In this document: in pieces, positions 1-5,488 of the stretch
Position numbering within the stretch: the first letter of the stretch is position 1
Layout: each line of letters begins with the position of its first letter
NCBI GenBank assembly: GCA_964624465.1
Contig: CAZUZD010000130.1
Coordinates: forward strand, 1-15,628
Source of the DNA: CAZUZD01 sp964624465
Lineage (GTDB): Bacteria; Planctomycetota; Planctomycetia; Isosphaerales; Isosphaeraceae
Direction of reading: 5' to 3'
DNA length: 15,628 bases
Position numbers and translations under genes: made by a program
Notes under the pieces: generated by a model
The model's database searches: none
What the model was told of the DNA's origin: nothing
Seen by the model: only the letters and a program-made list of their open reading frames with translations

Positions 1-642
1 GACCGTGGCGCTCATGCCGCGCTTCAGGAGCACGGGGCGGCGGGTCTTGCCCACCTCCTTGAGCAGGTCGAAGTTCTGCATGTTCCGAGCGCCGATCTGG
101 AACAGGTCGGTGTACCGGTCCACCAGGTCGACCTGGCGGGGGTCCATCACCTCGGTGACGACCGGCATGTTCAGGCGCTCGCCGGCGGCCTGGAGCATCT
201 TGAGGCCCGCCTCGCCCAGGCCCTGGAAGCTGTACGGGCTGGTGCGGGGCTTGAAGGCGCCGCCGCGGAGGATGTTGGCGCCGGCGGCCTGCACGGCGTC
301 GGCGATCTCGTTGAGGATCGCCTCGCCCTCGATGGCACACGGGCCGGCGATGATCGCCAGGTGGGGGCCGCCGATGCGGACGCCCTTGACCTCGAAGATG
401 CTGTCGGCCGGGTGGAACTCGCGGCTGGCGAGCTTGAACGGCTTGAGGATCGGCAGCACGCTCTCGACGCCGTCGATCGCCTGGAGCGGCTCGACGGCGA
501 GCTTCTCCTCGTCGCCGATGACCCCGATGATCGTGCGCTGCACGCCCTGGCTCAGGTGCGGCGTGAACCCGAGCTGCTCGATCCGCTCCAGCACGTGGTG
601 GATCTGCTCGGGGCTGGGGTGCGGCTTCAGCACGATGATCAT
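1..642 (-). CDS. aroF: 3-deoxy-7-phosphoheptulonate (DAHP) synthase, type I-beta, C-terminal part outside window
   Basis: It condenses phosphoenolpyruvate and erythrose 4-phosphate to DAHP, the first step of the shikimate pathway, in the cytosol. The window holds the first 214 residues; the family is about 340 long. Residues 1-75 form the small ferredoxin-like regulatory domain typical of the Thermotoga-type enzymes (begins MIIVLKPHPS). The TIM barrel follows, with AGPCAIEG at 99-106 (a metal-binding Cys in the family), GGAFKPRTSPYSFQG at 127-141 (PEP-binding Lys and Arg), and TEVMD and QIGARNMQNF further on. The start is the ATG at 642, with GAGGG five bases upstream (648-652). The regulatory domain suggests allosteric control by an aromatic end product, as known for relatives. 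csrA lies upstream on the same strand, about 240 bp away, with a strong hairpin between, so a separate promoter is likely. The family assignment is secure; the symbol follows common usage. Confidence 0.95.
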   Translation of the reverse strand, partial: MIIVLKPHPSPEQIHHVLERIEQLGFTPHLSQGVQRTIIGVIGDEEKLAVEPLQAIDGVESVLPILKPFKLASREFHPADSIFEVKGVRIGGPHLAIIAGPCAIEGEAILNEIADAVQAAGANILRGGAFKPRTSPYSFQGLGEAGLKMLQAAGERLNMPVVTEVMDPRQVDLVDRYTDLFQIGARNMQNFDLLKEVGKTRRPVLLKRGMSATV

Positions 643-703
643 CGTCGCCCTCGGGGACCGGTCGCTCGGCGTGTCGGACGGGAACCGCCCCGATCGCGGG
701 CCA

Positions 704-721
704 CCGCCCCGGCCGGGGCGG
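704..721. repeat. 18-bp perfect palindrome in the DAHP synthase leader
   Basis: CCGCCCCGG is followed directly by CCGGGGCGG, a perfect self-complementary 9+9 bp sequence 62 bp upstream of the DAHP synthase start. It could be a protein-binding dyad or part of a structured leader. There is no U-tract. Confidence 0.45.
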
Positions 722-759
722 CGTCGTTCTGCGACTCGCGGGCGCAATCACGCAATCGA

Positions 760-781
760 GCCCCGCCGGCGGGGGCGGGGC
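760..781 (-). other. GC-rich hairpin in the DAHP synthase leader
   Basis: GCCCCGCC (760-767) and GGCGGGGC (774-781) form a perfect 8-bp stem with a six-base loop. It lies just below the proposed -10 element (792-797), so it would sit at the very 5' end of the transcript. A direct repeat of CGCAATC (743-749 and 751-757) follows. No run of U is seen, so it is not a clear intrinsic terminator or attenuator. Confidence 0.4.
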
Positions 782-791
782 AGAACACGAG

Positions 792-820
792 AGTCTATCG
801 CCACCGGCGTGCCCTGGGAA
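792..820 (-). promoter_or_regulatory. Candidate sigma70-type promoter for the DAHP synthase gene
   Basis: On the minus strand, TTCCCA (815-820) is separated by exactly 17 bases from TAGACT (792-797). Each hexamer matches the sigma70 consensus at four of six positions. Transcription would begin near 785, giving a leader of about 143 nt. Prediction by eye only. Confidence 0.35.
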
Positions 821-836
821 GTCCAGTCCGCCGCCG

Positions 837-873
837 GCCGTCCGGGGGGCGGCGACGGCGCCCCCCGGACGGC
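837..873 (-). terminator. Strong hairpin after csrA (terminator-like)
   Basis: A perfect 15-bp inverted repeat (837-851 and 859-873) with a seven-base loop begins eight bases after the csrA stop codon. The stem is almost all G-C. No U-tract follows on the minus strand, so it may end transcription weakly, or protect the 3' end of the csrA message instead. Confidence 0.55.
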
Positions 874-881
874 ACCGGGCC

Positions 882-1079
882 TCAGGCGCTGGCCTTCGGC
901 GGCGCGGGGGCCGGCACGACGGTCGTCGGCCGGTCGGCGATCTCGGCACGGACGATGGCGACCTCGGCCGGGGCCTCCAGCCCGATCCGGACCCGATCGC
1001 CGTGCAGCGCGACGACGGTCAGCACGATCGAGTCACCGATGAGGATCCGTTGGCCTGGCTTGCGCGTCAAGACGAGCAT
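882..1079 (-). CDS. csrA: Carbon storage regulator CsrA (RsmA-type RNA-binding translational regulator)
   Basis: CsrA is a small dimeric RNA-binding protein that recognises GGA motifs in mRNA leaders and blocks or alters translation. The product is 65 residues. It begins MLVLTRKPGQ, has IGD at 14-16 and VRIGLEAP at 30-37, and has R44 in the AIVRAEI segment; L4, R6 and R44 match the RNA-contact residues of the family. The last 15 residues form a Pro/Ala-rich tail. The start is set by AAGGAG (1086-1091) six bases before the ATG and by the invariant MLxLTR beginning; the frame stays open further upstream, but that extension is not part of the family. No fliW or flagellar gene is visible nearby, which is unusual for csrA outside the gamma-proteobacteria. 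The Shine-Dalgarno sequence carries GGA, which suggests autoregulation. Confidence 0.96.
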   Translation of the reverse strand: MLVLTRKPGQRILIGDSIVLTVVALHGDRVRIGLEAPAEVAIVRAEIADRPTTVVPAPAPPKASA

Positions 1080-1093
1080 CCTGTTCTCCTTCC
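1079..1093 (-). promoter_or_regulatory. csrA ribosome binding site with three GGA motifs (possible CsrA autoregulatory site)
   Basis: On the minus strand the 15 bases 1093-1079 contain three GGA triplets: at 1093-1091, in the Shine-Dalgarno AAGGAG (1089-1087), and overlapping the start codon as AGGATG (1081-1079). CsrA is known to bind GGA and in several bacteria represses its own translation at such sites. Autoregulation here is inference. Confidence 0.45.
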
Positions 1094-1136
1094 CGACCGG
1101 GTGTGTCGCCTCGTGGAGCTGATGCGGACGGTGGAC

Positions 1137-1164
1137 AGAATAGCAGTGCAATTGGTGAACGCAA
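1137..1164 (-). promoter_or_regulatory. Candidate csrA promoter
   Basis: On the minus strand, TTGCGT (1159-1164) and TATTCT (1137-1142) are 16 bases apart. Each matches the sigma70 consensus at four of six positions. Transcription would start near 1130, about 50 bases before the csrA ATG. Confidence 0.4.
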
Positions 1165-1217
1165 GGCCAGTTGTCGGGTCCGGGCCAGTTCCCGCACCGA
1201 TGCACGTGTCGGCTCGG

Positions 1218-1235
1218 GGATGGGTCTGGATGGGT
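1218..1235. repeat. Direct repeat GGATGGGT x2 with 10-bp period
   Basis: GGATGGGT occurs at 1218-1225 and 1228-1235, exactly one helical turn apart, just left of the 17-bp palindrome. Such phasing is common in tandem protein-binding sites, but the function is unknown. Confidence 0.4.
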
Positions 1236-1241
1236 GCGATG

Positions 1242-1258
1242 CCCTAAGGTCCTTAGGG
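1242..1258. promoter_or_regulatory. 17-bp perfect palindrome, candidate operator
   Basis: CCCTAAGG, a single T, then CCTTAGGG: a perfect 8-bp dyad with a one-base centre. It lies about 60 bp before the proposed -35 of the ArsR gene and about 80 bp behind the csrA -35, so it could serve either gene. Its AT-containing arms stand out from the surrounding GC-rich genome. Odd-length dyads of this size are typical of dimeric repressor sites; the binding protein is not known. Confidence 0.5.
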
Positions 1259-1318
1259 TGAACAGCGGAATGTATCAATCGCAAAAGTAGTTTTTCGAGA
1301 TGAATGGTGGCAGATGTC

Positions 1319-1347
1319 TTGACCGTGGCCAAGTACGCCAATATCTT
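1319..1347 (+). promoter_or_regulatory. Candidate sigma70-type promoter for the ArsR-family gene
   Basis: TTGACC (1319-1324, five of six consensus bases), a 17-base spacer, then TATCTT (1342-1347, four of six). It sits in the most AT-rich part of the window. Transcription would start near 1354, leaving a leader of about 92 nt. Confidence 0.55.
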
Positions 1348-1382
1348 CTTATGAGACTGCGAATCGGTGCCGCCACCCACGT

Positions 1383-1407
1383 ATCCGGTGATTTGCGGTC
1401 ACCGAAT
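1383..1407. promoter_or_regulatory. Inverted repeat in the leader of the ArsR-family gene
   Basis: CGGTGA (1386-1391) and TCACCG (1399-1404) are perfect arms around seven bases, and AT/AT extends the dyad outward with one mismatch. A related half-site, GAATCGGTG (1361-1369), matches the reverse complement of CACCGAATC (1400-1408) at eight of nine positions. It lies between the proposed transcription start and the ATG, where an autoregulatory operator would act. Confidence 0.45.
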
Positions 1408-1445
1408 CTCCGCGCCCGAACCTGATCGAGTCACCTGAGGCAACG

Positions 1446-1769
1446 ATGGCCAAGACTTCCGCGAAGGCGACGAAGGCTGTCCCGAGCGGCCGACCCTCGT
1501 CCGAGATCCGCCAGGCGGCCGACCTGCTCAAGCAGGTCTCCGACCCGACCCGGCTGCAGGTGTTGATGCTCCTGACCGAGAAGGAGCGCAACGTCTCCGA
1601 GCTGTGTGCCGACCTCGGCACCCAGAGCCAGCCGGCGGTCAGTCACCACCTGGCCCTGCTCCGACATGGTCGGCTGATCGAGCCGCGGCGCTCGGGCAAG
1701 CACAATTACTACTTCCTGACCGAGTCGGGCCGCGAGCTGGCCGGCGTCGTCAACGCCCTGATCGGCTGA
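1446..1769 (+). CDS. ArsR/SmtB-family winged-helix transcriptional regulator
   Basis: It is a DNA-binding regulator of 107 residues, the usual length of the family. Residues 1-20 are a basic Lys/Ala/Ser-rich lead. Residues 21-44 hold the dimer helix with the typical SDPTRLQVLMLL. Residues 49-78 hold the helix-turn-helix (NVSELCADLG, then QPAVSHHLALLRHGRLIE), and residues 79-92 the beta wing (RRSGKHNYYFLT). Only one Cys (C54) is present, at the place where ArsR has its ELCVC metal site, so the classic CxC arsenic or zinc sensor is absent; the signal is unknown. The ATG has GAGG five bases upstream (1437-1440). The gene stands alone: csrA is divergent and the next gene convergent. Its leader contains a dyad that could be its own operator. 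Confidence 0.9.
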   Translation: MAKTSAKATKAVPSGRPSSEIRQAADLLKQVSDPTRLQVLMLLTEKERNVSELCADLGTQSQPAVSHHLALLRHGRLIEPRRSGKHNYYFLTESGRELAGVVNALIG

Positions 1770-1795
1770 CGGCTGCCGCCGCCGATTGAACCTGC

Positions 1796-1842
1796 AACGG
1801 GCCGGCCTCCACGCCATCGCGGGCGTTGGTGGCCGGCCCGTT
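1796..1842 (+). terminator. Long hairpin after the ArsR-family gene
   Basis: Perfect 12-bp arms AACGGGCCGGCC (1796-1807) and GGCCGGCCCGTT (1831-1842) enclose a partly paired interior (CCACGCC against GGCGTTGG with a bulge). It begins 26 bases after the stop codon and probably ends the transcript, though no clear U-tract follows. The rest of the stretch to 1994 shows only a short GGCAT-c-ATGCC dyad (1947-1957). Confidence 0.55.
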
Positions 1843-1994
1843 CGCGTGCGCGCACCCGGGCCAGCCCCGCGACCCGGCCAGGGTCCGGCCTCCCCTCGGG
1901 AGCCGGGCCCGGGTCCTCCGGTCGAGACCCTGGGTTGTGGCAATCTGGCATCATGCCCGCAGAGCTTGCGCCATCGGCCGGGGCGGGGCGGTAC

Positions 1995-2840
1995 TCAGGC
2001 CGGGGCCAGGCAGCGGCGGAGCAGGTCGAGGCCGGCGGCGATGTCGCGGGCGCGGGCGGCCTGGTCGCCGACCTCGCGCTCGACGACCAGGGGGCCCCGG
2101 TAGCCGACGGCCTGGAGCGTCCGGACGAACCGGGGGATGTCCACCTCGCCCTGGCCCAGCGGCACCTCCTCGCCCCACTGCCCGCGCAGCTTCGGGCGGC
2201 GGGCGTCCTTGACGTGGACCGAGCGGATGTCGGGGGCGAGCACCTCGACGGCGCGGATCGGGTCGCCCATGTCGTAGAGCAGCATGTTGGCCGGATCGAA
2301 GTTGACCTTGAGGTTCGGGGCGGCCAGGTCGTCGAGCGTGAGGCGCAGCAGGTCGGCCGACTCCTGGCCGGTCTCGAAGGCGAGCGTGACGCCGGCGTCG
2401 GCGGCCATCTGGCCGGCCCGGGCCAGGGTGTCGAGGAACGCCTTGCGGCCGGGGTCGCCTGGCTCAGGCAGGAAGCCGGCGTGCAGCATCAGGTCGGTCA
2501 GGCCCAGGGCCCTGGTGCGTTCGAGCGCCCAGGCGAGCCGGTCGAGTCGCTCGGGCCGCAGGGCGGGGTCGCCGAAGCCGCCGGTCTGCTGGATCGTGGC
2601 CGGGGTGGTGTAGTCCTCGCCGGGGAAGCCGAGCATGGCGCCGGTGAGGGTCAGGCCCGAGGCGCGGGCGGCCTCGGGCAGGGCGTCCCCCTCGTCCCAG
2701 CTGGCGTGGTGCGGGTCGCCGCAGGCGATCTGGCAGTAGCCGACGCCCAGGTCGTCGAGGAACCGCTTGAGCTCGGGAACGCTCGTGACCTGGAGGCTCC
2801 AGCTGCAGACGCCCAGGGCCAGCGGGGGGATCGCACTCAT
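1995..2840 (-). CDS. Sugar phosphate isomerase/epimerase-like TIM-barrel protein (AP endonuclease 2 superfamily)
   Basis: It is a cytosolic TIM-barrel enzyme of 281 residues, in the metal-dependent xylose-isomerase-like/AP endonuclease 2 superfamily that isomerises or epimerises sugars and inositols. The expected metal ligands are visible: E156 (AFETG), D182 (VNFDPANM), H209 (SVHVKD) and E254 (VVERE), together with H120 (LMLHAGF). The N-terminus reads LALGVCSWSLQV, the usual first strand, and there is no signal peptide. The start is the ATG at 2840, with AAGGA about ten bases upstream; an in-frame TTG at 2849 is too close to that site. The gene follows the diguanylate cyclase by about 126 bp. 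Planctomycetes have many such paralogues, often with Gfo/Idh/MocA dehydrogenases, so the substrate is unknown. Confidence 0.87.
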   Translation of the reverse strand: MSAIPPLALGVCSWSLQVTSVPELKRFLDDLGVGYCQIACGDPHHASWDEGDALPEAARASGLTLTGAMLGFPGEDYTTPATIQQTGGFGDPALRPERLDRLAWALERTRALGLTDLMLHAGFLPEPGDPGRKAFLDTLARAGQMAADAGVTLAFETGQESADLLRLTLDDLAAPNLKVNFDPANMLLYDMGDPIRAVEVLAPDIRSVHVKDARRPKLRGQWGEEVPLGQGEVDIPRFVRTLQAVGYRGPLVVEREVGDQAARARDIAAGLDLLRRCLAPA

Positions 2841-2966
2841 CGGGATCAAGTCCTTGCGCGGGGCGTTCGGGTCGGTGGCGGTCGTCGCGGGCGGGCCGCG
2901 GCGCGATCTCGCCAGTTAAGCCGAAGGCCCGGGGAAAAGCCAGCGCCCGAGGGGGCGGGCTCCGAG

Positions 2967-3986
2967 TCAGAGCGGCTCGTCGTGGGAGCCAGGCAAGGCG
3001 ACGGGGAAATCGACCGTGGTCAGCCGGCCGTTGGACATCTCGGCCGGGTCGCCGGGGCCGACGACGCGGTCGCGGCCGCCGGCCTTCGCCTGGTAGAGCG
3101 CCGCGTCGGCGGCCTGGAGCAGGCCGGCCAGGGTGCGGAGTCGCCCCGGCGGGGCCACGGCCACGCCGATGCTGGCGGTGACCTGCAGCGACCGGCCCGG
3201 GATCGCGATCTGCAGGCCGGCCAGGTCGGCGCGGAGCCGCTCGGCGCGCTCGGCGGCCTGGGCGGGGGTGGCCACGGGCAGGGCGAGCACGAACTCCTCG
3301 CCCCCGTAGCGAGCGGCCAGGTCGTCGGCGCGGCAGGCCCGGCGGATCACTGCGCCGAGGGCCCGCAGCACCTGGTCGCCGGCCGGGTGGCCGTGGGTGT
3401 CGTTGACCCGCTTGAAGTGGTCGACGTCGACCAGCAGCAGGGCCAGGCCGTGGCCCCGCGCGGTGGTGCGTTGCTCCAGGCCGGGCAGCTGCTCCTGGAA
3501 GTCGCGGCGGTTGTACAGGCCGGTCAGGCCGTCGCGGACGGCGCGCTCGAAGAGCTCGCGCTGGACGTGCTCCTCGAAGGCATCGGGGCAGGCGAACTTC
3601 ACCAGCACGTTGGGCCCGAACCGCAGCCGGTCGCCGTCGGCCAGGGTGGCGGTCGAGTGCCCCGGCAGGCGGCGGCCGTTGTGGATCGTGCCGGGGCTGC
3701 TGCCCAGGTCGGTCAGCCGTGCCCCGTGGGGGTCGACGCGCAGCAGGGCGTGCCGGCGCGAGATGCTCATGTCGGGCAGTTGCACGTCGTTGCGGGCGCT
3801 GCGGCCGACGCTGTTCGGTCCCGGCCTGAGCCGGAGCATGCTGCCCGGCAGGCCGCCCCGGAGCACGATCAGGTACCGGGGCGCCGGGCCGTCGGCCGGG
3901 TCGGGGCCGGGTCGGGCTTCGGCTTCGGGCCCGGCGGCCGCGGTGCGGGTCAGGTGGTTGACGAGGGTGGCGCCGTTGTCGTCCAT
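2967..3986 (-). CDS. FHA domain-containing diguanylate cyclase (FHA-GGDEF)
   Basis: It makes cyclic di-GMP from two GTP, controlled by a phosphothreonine-binding domain. The product is 339 residues from the ATG at 3986. Residues 1-35 are a disordered Ala/Pro/Glu-rich lead. An FHA domain spans about 38-130 (SVGRSARND at 59-67, SISRRHA at 74-80, NGRRL at 103-107). The GGDEF domain spans about 145-310: RDGLTGLYNRRDF, DVDHFKRVND, active-site RYGGEEF with GGEEF at 228-232, and SIGVAV. RADD at 219-222 is the RxxD product-inhibition site, correctly placed before GGEEF. There is no transmembrane helix, so it is cytosolic. An upstream in-frame ATG at 4034 would add 16 residues, but neither start has a strong ribosome binding site. 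A Ser/Thr kinase of the planctomycete type may signal through the FHA domain; that is inference. Confidence 0.93.
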   Translation of the reverse strand: MDDNGATLVNHLTRTAAAGPEAEARPGPDPADGPAPRYLIVLRGGLPGSMLRLRPGPNSVGRSARNDVQLPDMSISRRHALLRVDPHGARLTDLGSSPGTIHNGRRLPGHSTATLADGDRLRFGPNVLVKFACPDAFEEHVQRELFERAVRDGLTGLYNRRDFQEQLPGLEQRTTARGHGLALLLVDVDHFKRVNDTHGHPAGDQVLRALGAVIRRACRADDLAARYGGEEFVLALPVATPAQAAERAERLRADLAGLQIAIPGRSLQVTASIGVAVAPPGRLRTLAGLLQAADAALYQAKAGGRDRVVGPGDPAEMSNGRLTTVDFPVALPGSHDEPL

Positions 3987-4037
3987 GGTCGTCCCGCGGG
4001 GCAGGAGAGGGTCGGGGGACCCAGGGCCCCGCATCCC

Positions 4038-4053
4038 GCCCCGGCGGCGGGGC
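4038..4053 (-). terminator. Short hairpin directly after the CPBP protease gene
   Basis: GCCCCG (4038-4043) and CGGGGC (4048-4053) form a perfect six-pair stem with a four-base loop, starting right after the stop codon of the protease gene. It may reduce readthrough into the diguanylate cyclase gene 67 bp on. There is no U-tract. Confidence 0.3.
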
Positions 4054-5238
4054 TCAGGGCCCGACGCGGGGGGCGGGGCCGGGGTCGGCCTGGCGCCCGA
4101 AACCTAGGTCACCGCGGAAGGCTGTCAAATCCCGATGCGGCCGAATCAACGCCGCGTGGCCCGCCGGCGGCACGCCCGGCCCGGGATGTGGCCCGGCCAC
4201 CACGCCCGGCGGCACCACCGGGGCCTTGCCGGCGCCCGGGATCGGCAGGCCGGACATCACGAGCAGGAGCATCATCAGCGTGCTGGCGCCGTTGAACGTC
4301 GCATGCAGGGCGATCGACGCCGCCAGCCGGCCGGTGCGCTGCGCCAGCCAGCCCAGGGCCATCGAGAGCACGAACAGGGGGATCGGCGCTGGCCACTGGC
4401 CGTAGTGCAGGCCCGCGAACAGCAGCGACACGACCACGTTCGGGCCCCAGGCCGCCAGGCCGCGGGGCCGCCACCGGATCGGGACCTCGGGCTCAAACGA
4501 CTCCGGGGCAAACGTCGGCGGTCCGCCGAGGTCGGCCGCGTCGGACCCGTCCGGCCGGGCCCGCAGGCCGCGACCGGCCGCCATGCGGGTCAGGGCGCCC
4601 AGCAGGACGCCCCGGAAGATCAGCTCCTCGGTCAGGGGGGCCAGGATCACGGCGGCCACGATCGAGAGCACGGCCGAGGTCGCGGTGAGCCGCTCGGCCA
4701 GGAGCTCGAAGACCGGGTGCTGCTGCGGCGGCCAGAGCTGCTGCGCCAGGTAGAACAGCCCGTAGGCCAGCGGGGCGACCACGAAGAAGCTGCGGAACCC
4801 CAGCGTCAGCTCGGAGGCCAGGGTCTGCGGCTGATCGGCCCCGATCAGGTCGACCTCGCCCTGCGCGCTGCCCCGCAGCAGGGGGGGGATCAGGCCCAGC
4901 AGCAGCAGGTTCTGGATCGCCATCAGGCCCATCAGCTCGTCGGGCGTGAACCCGTCGCCGGCCGGCGGCGGCGGCCCGAAGGCCCCGCCCCGCTGCAGGG
5001 CCCCGTAGACCGCGACGACCAGGAGGTTCAGCATCACGTACAGCCCGATCGTGCCGACGACCGCCGTCGGGCCCCAGGTCGCCAGCCGGGGCGTCGGACC
5101 CTCGACCAGGGCGCGCCTCTGGAGCACCCGGCGCACGACGCCGATCCAGCCGCTGACGATGCCCCCCAGCACCAGCAGGGCCAGCACGTTGAGCGCGATC
5201 AGCCAGCCGTTGAGCACCGGCGGGTCCTGGGGGTTCAT
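4054..5238 (-). CDS. CPBP-family intramembrane glutamic endopeptidase (CAAX protease/Abi-type)
   Basis: It is a multi-pass membrane protein of 394 residues in the CPBP (Rce1-like) family, which cleaves substrates within the membrane; bacterial members act in protein processing or self-immunity. Motif 1 is EELIFRG at 204-210 (E204, E205, R209), motif 2 contains FAGLHYG with H278, and motif 3 is LHATFNG with H312 and N316, so all catalytic positions are present. Hydrophobic segments lie near 12-35, 57-80, 105-121, 148-168, 186-203, 265-278, 285-300 and 305-330. Two features are odd: a 40-residue charged insert (about 222-262) between motifs 1 and 2, and a 60-residue Gly/Pro-rich soluble tail. 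The ATG at 5238 was chosen because family likeness begins there, although the frame stays open upstream into the tyrS side. It is divergent from tyrS. The substrate is unknown. Confidence 0.9.
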   Translation of the reverse strand: MNPQDPPVLNGWLIALNVLALLVLGGIVSGWIGVVRRVLQRRALVEGPTPRLATWGPTAVVGTIGLYVMLNLLVVAVYGALQRGGAFGPPPPAGDGFTPDELMGLMAIQNLLLLGLIPPLLRGSAQGEVDLIGADQPQTLASELTLGFRSFFVVAPLAYGLFYLAQQLWPPQQHPVFELLAERLTATSAVLSIVAAVILAPLTEELIFRGVLLGALTRMAAGRGLRARPDGSDAADLGGPPTFAPESFEPEVPIRWRPRGLAAWGPNVVVSLLFAGLHYGQWPAPIPLFVLSMALGWLAQRTGRLAASIALHATFNGASTLMMLLLVMSGLPIPGAGKAPVVPPGVVAGPHPGPGVPPAGHAALIRPHRDLTAFRGDLGFGRQADPGPAPRVGP

Positions 5239-5339
5239 GCGGGGCTCCGGGGCACGGCGGGCGACGGGAGGTGTGGAGGGGGCCGCCGGTCGGAGGCCGG
5301 CCGGACGATCATACGCGGCCCGGGGGCCGGGGGGCCACC

Positions 5340-5369
5340 TTGCCCCGGGCGCACCCGTGCCCCTAGAAT
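5340..5369 (+). promoter_or_regulatory. Candidate sigma70-type promoter for tyrS
   Basis: TTGCCC (5340-5345) and TAGAAT (5364-5369, five of six consensus bases) are 18 bases apart. Transcription would start near 5376, with a leader of about 113 nt. That leader contains the dyad CGGTTC-c-GAACCG (5404-5416). On the other strand TATGAT (5308-5313) could be a -10 for the protease gene, but no matching -35 is seen. Confidence 0.5.
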
Positions 5370-5403
5370 CGCGGTCGCCCCGGGCCGACCGGGGGCCCTG
5401 TTC

Positions 5404-5416
5404 CGGTTCCGAACCG
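5404..5416. repeat. 13-bp palindrome in the tyrS leader
   Basis: CGGTTC, a central C, then GAACCG, with a further AACCG copy just after it. It lies about 30-40 bases after the proposed transcription start of tyrS, where it could be an operator or a small leader stem. There is no evidence of a T-box. Confidence 0.3.
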
Positions 5417-5488
5417 AACCGATCCGTCCGGCAGGCCGGGCCCACGCCAGGGGCCGCGCCGCCACGCCACTGGGAGTCTTGCCGGGTG

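Larger units (their letters stand above)
1080..1445. other. 366-bp divergent intergenic region between csrA and the ArsR-type gene
   Basis: No gene is seen here. It holds a candidate csrA promoter (1137-1164, minus), an 8-bp direct repeat in one helical turn (1218-1235), a 17-bp palindrome (1242-1258), an AT-rich stretch (1261-1360, 44 G or C of 100), a candidate promoter toward the ArsR gene (1319-1347) and a dyad in that gene's leader (1383-1407). The short open frames here lack family likeness and a ribosome binding site. Confidence 0.6.

Noticed and set aside
1080..1205. N-terminal extension of csrA
   Set aside because: CsrA always begins close to MLxLTR, and a good Shine-Dalgarno sits before the ATG at 1079.
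2841..2966. Terminator and promoter between the FHA-GGDEF and isomerase-like genes
   Set aside because: A 5-bp stem (GCCCG/CGGGC) with a TTTT some bases later and a TTAACT box are present, but stem strength and the -35 match are too poor to call.
1935..4295. Very long open frame on the plus strand (786 codons)
   Set aside because: It runs antisense to the isomerase-like and FHA-GGDEF genes, is made of Gly, Ala, Arg, Val and Gln with no domain, and results from high GC content.
5051..5488. N-terminal extension of tyrS
   Set aside because: The frame is open, but the added residues overlap the divergent protease gene and the proposed promoter and have no likeness to TyrRS.
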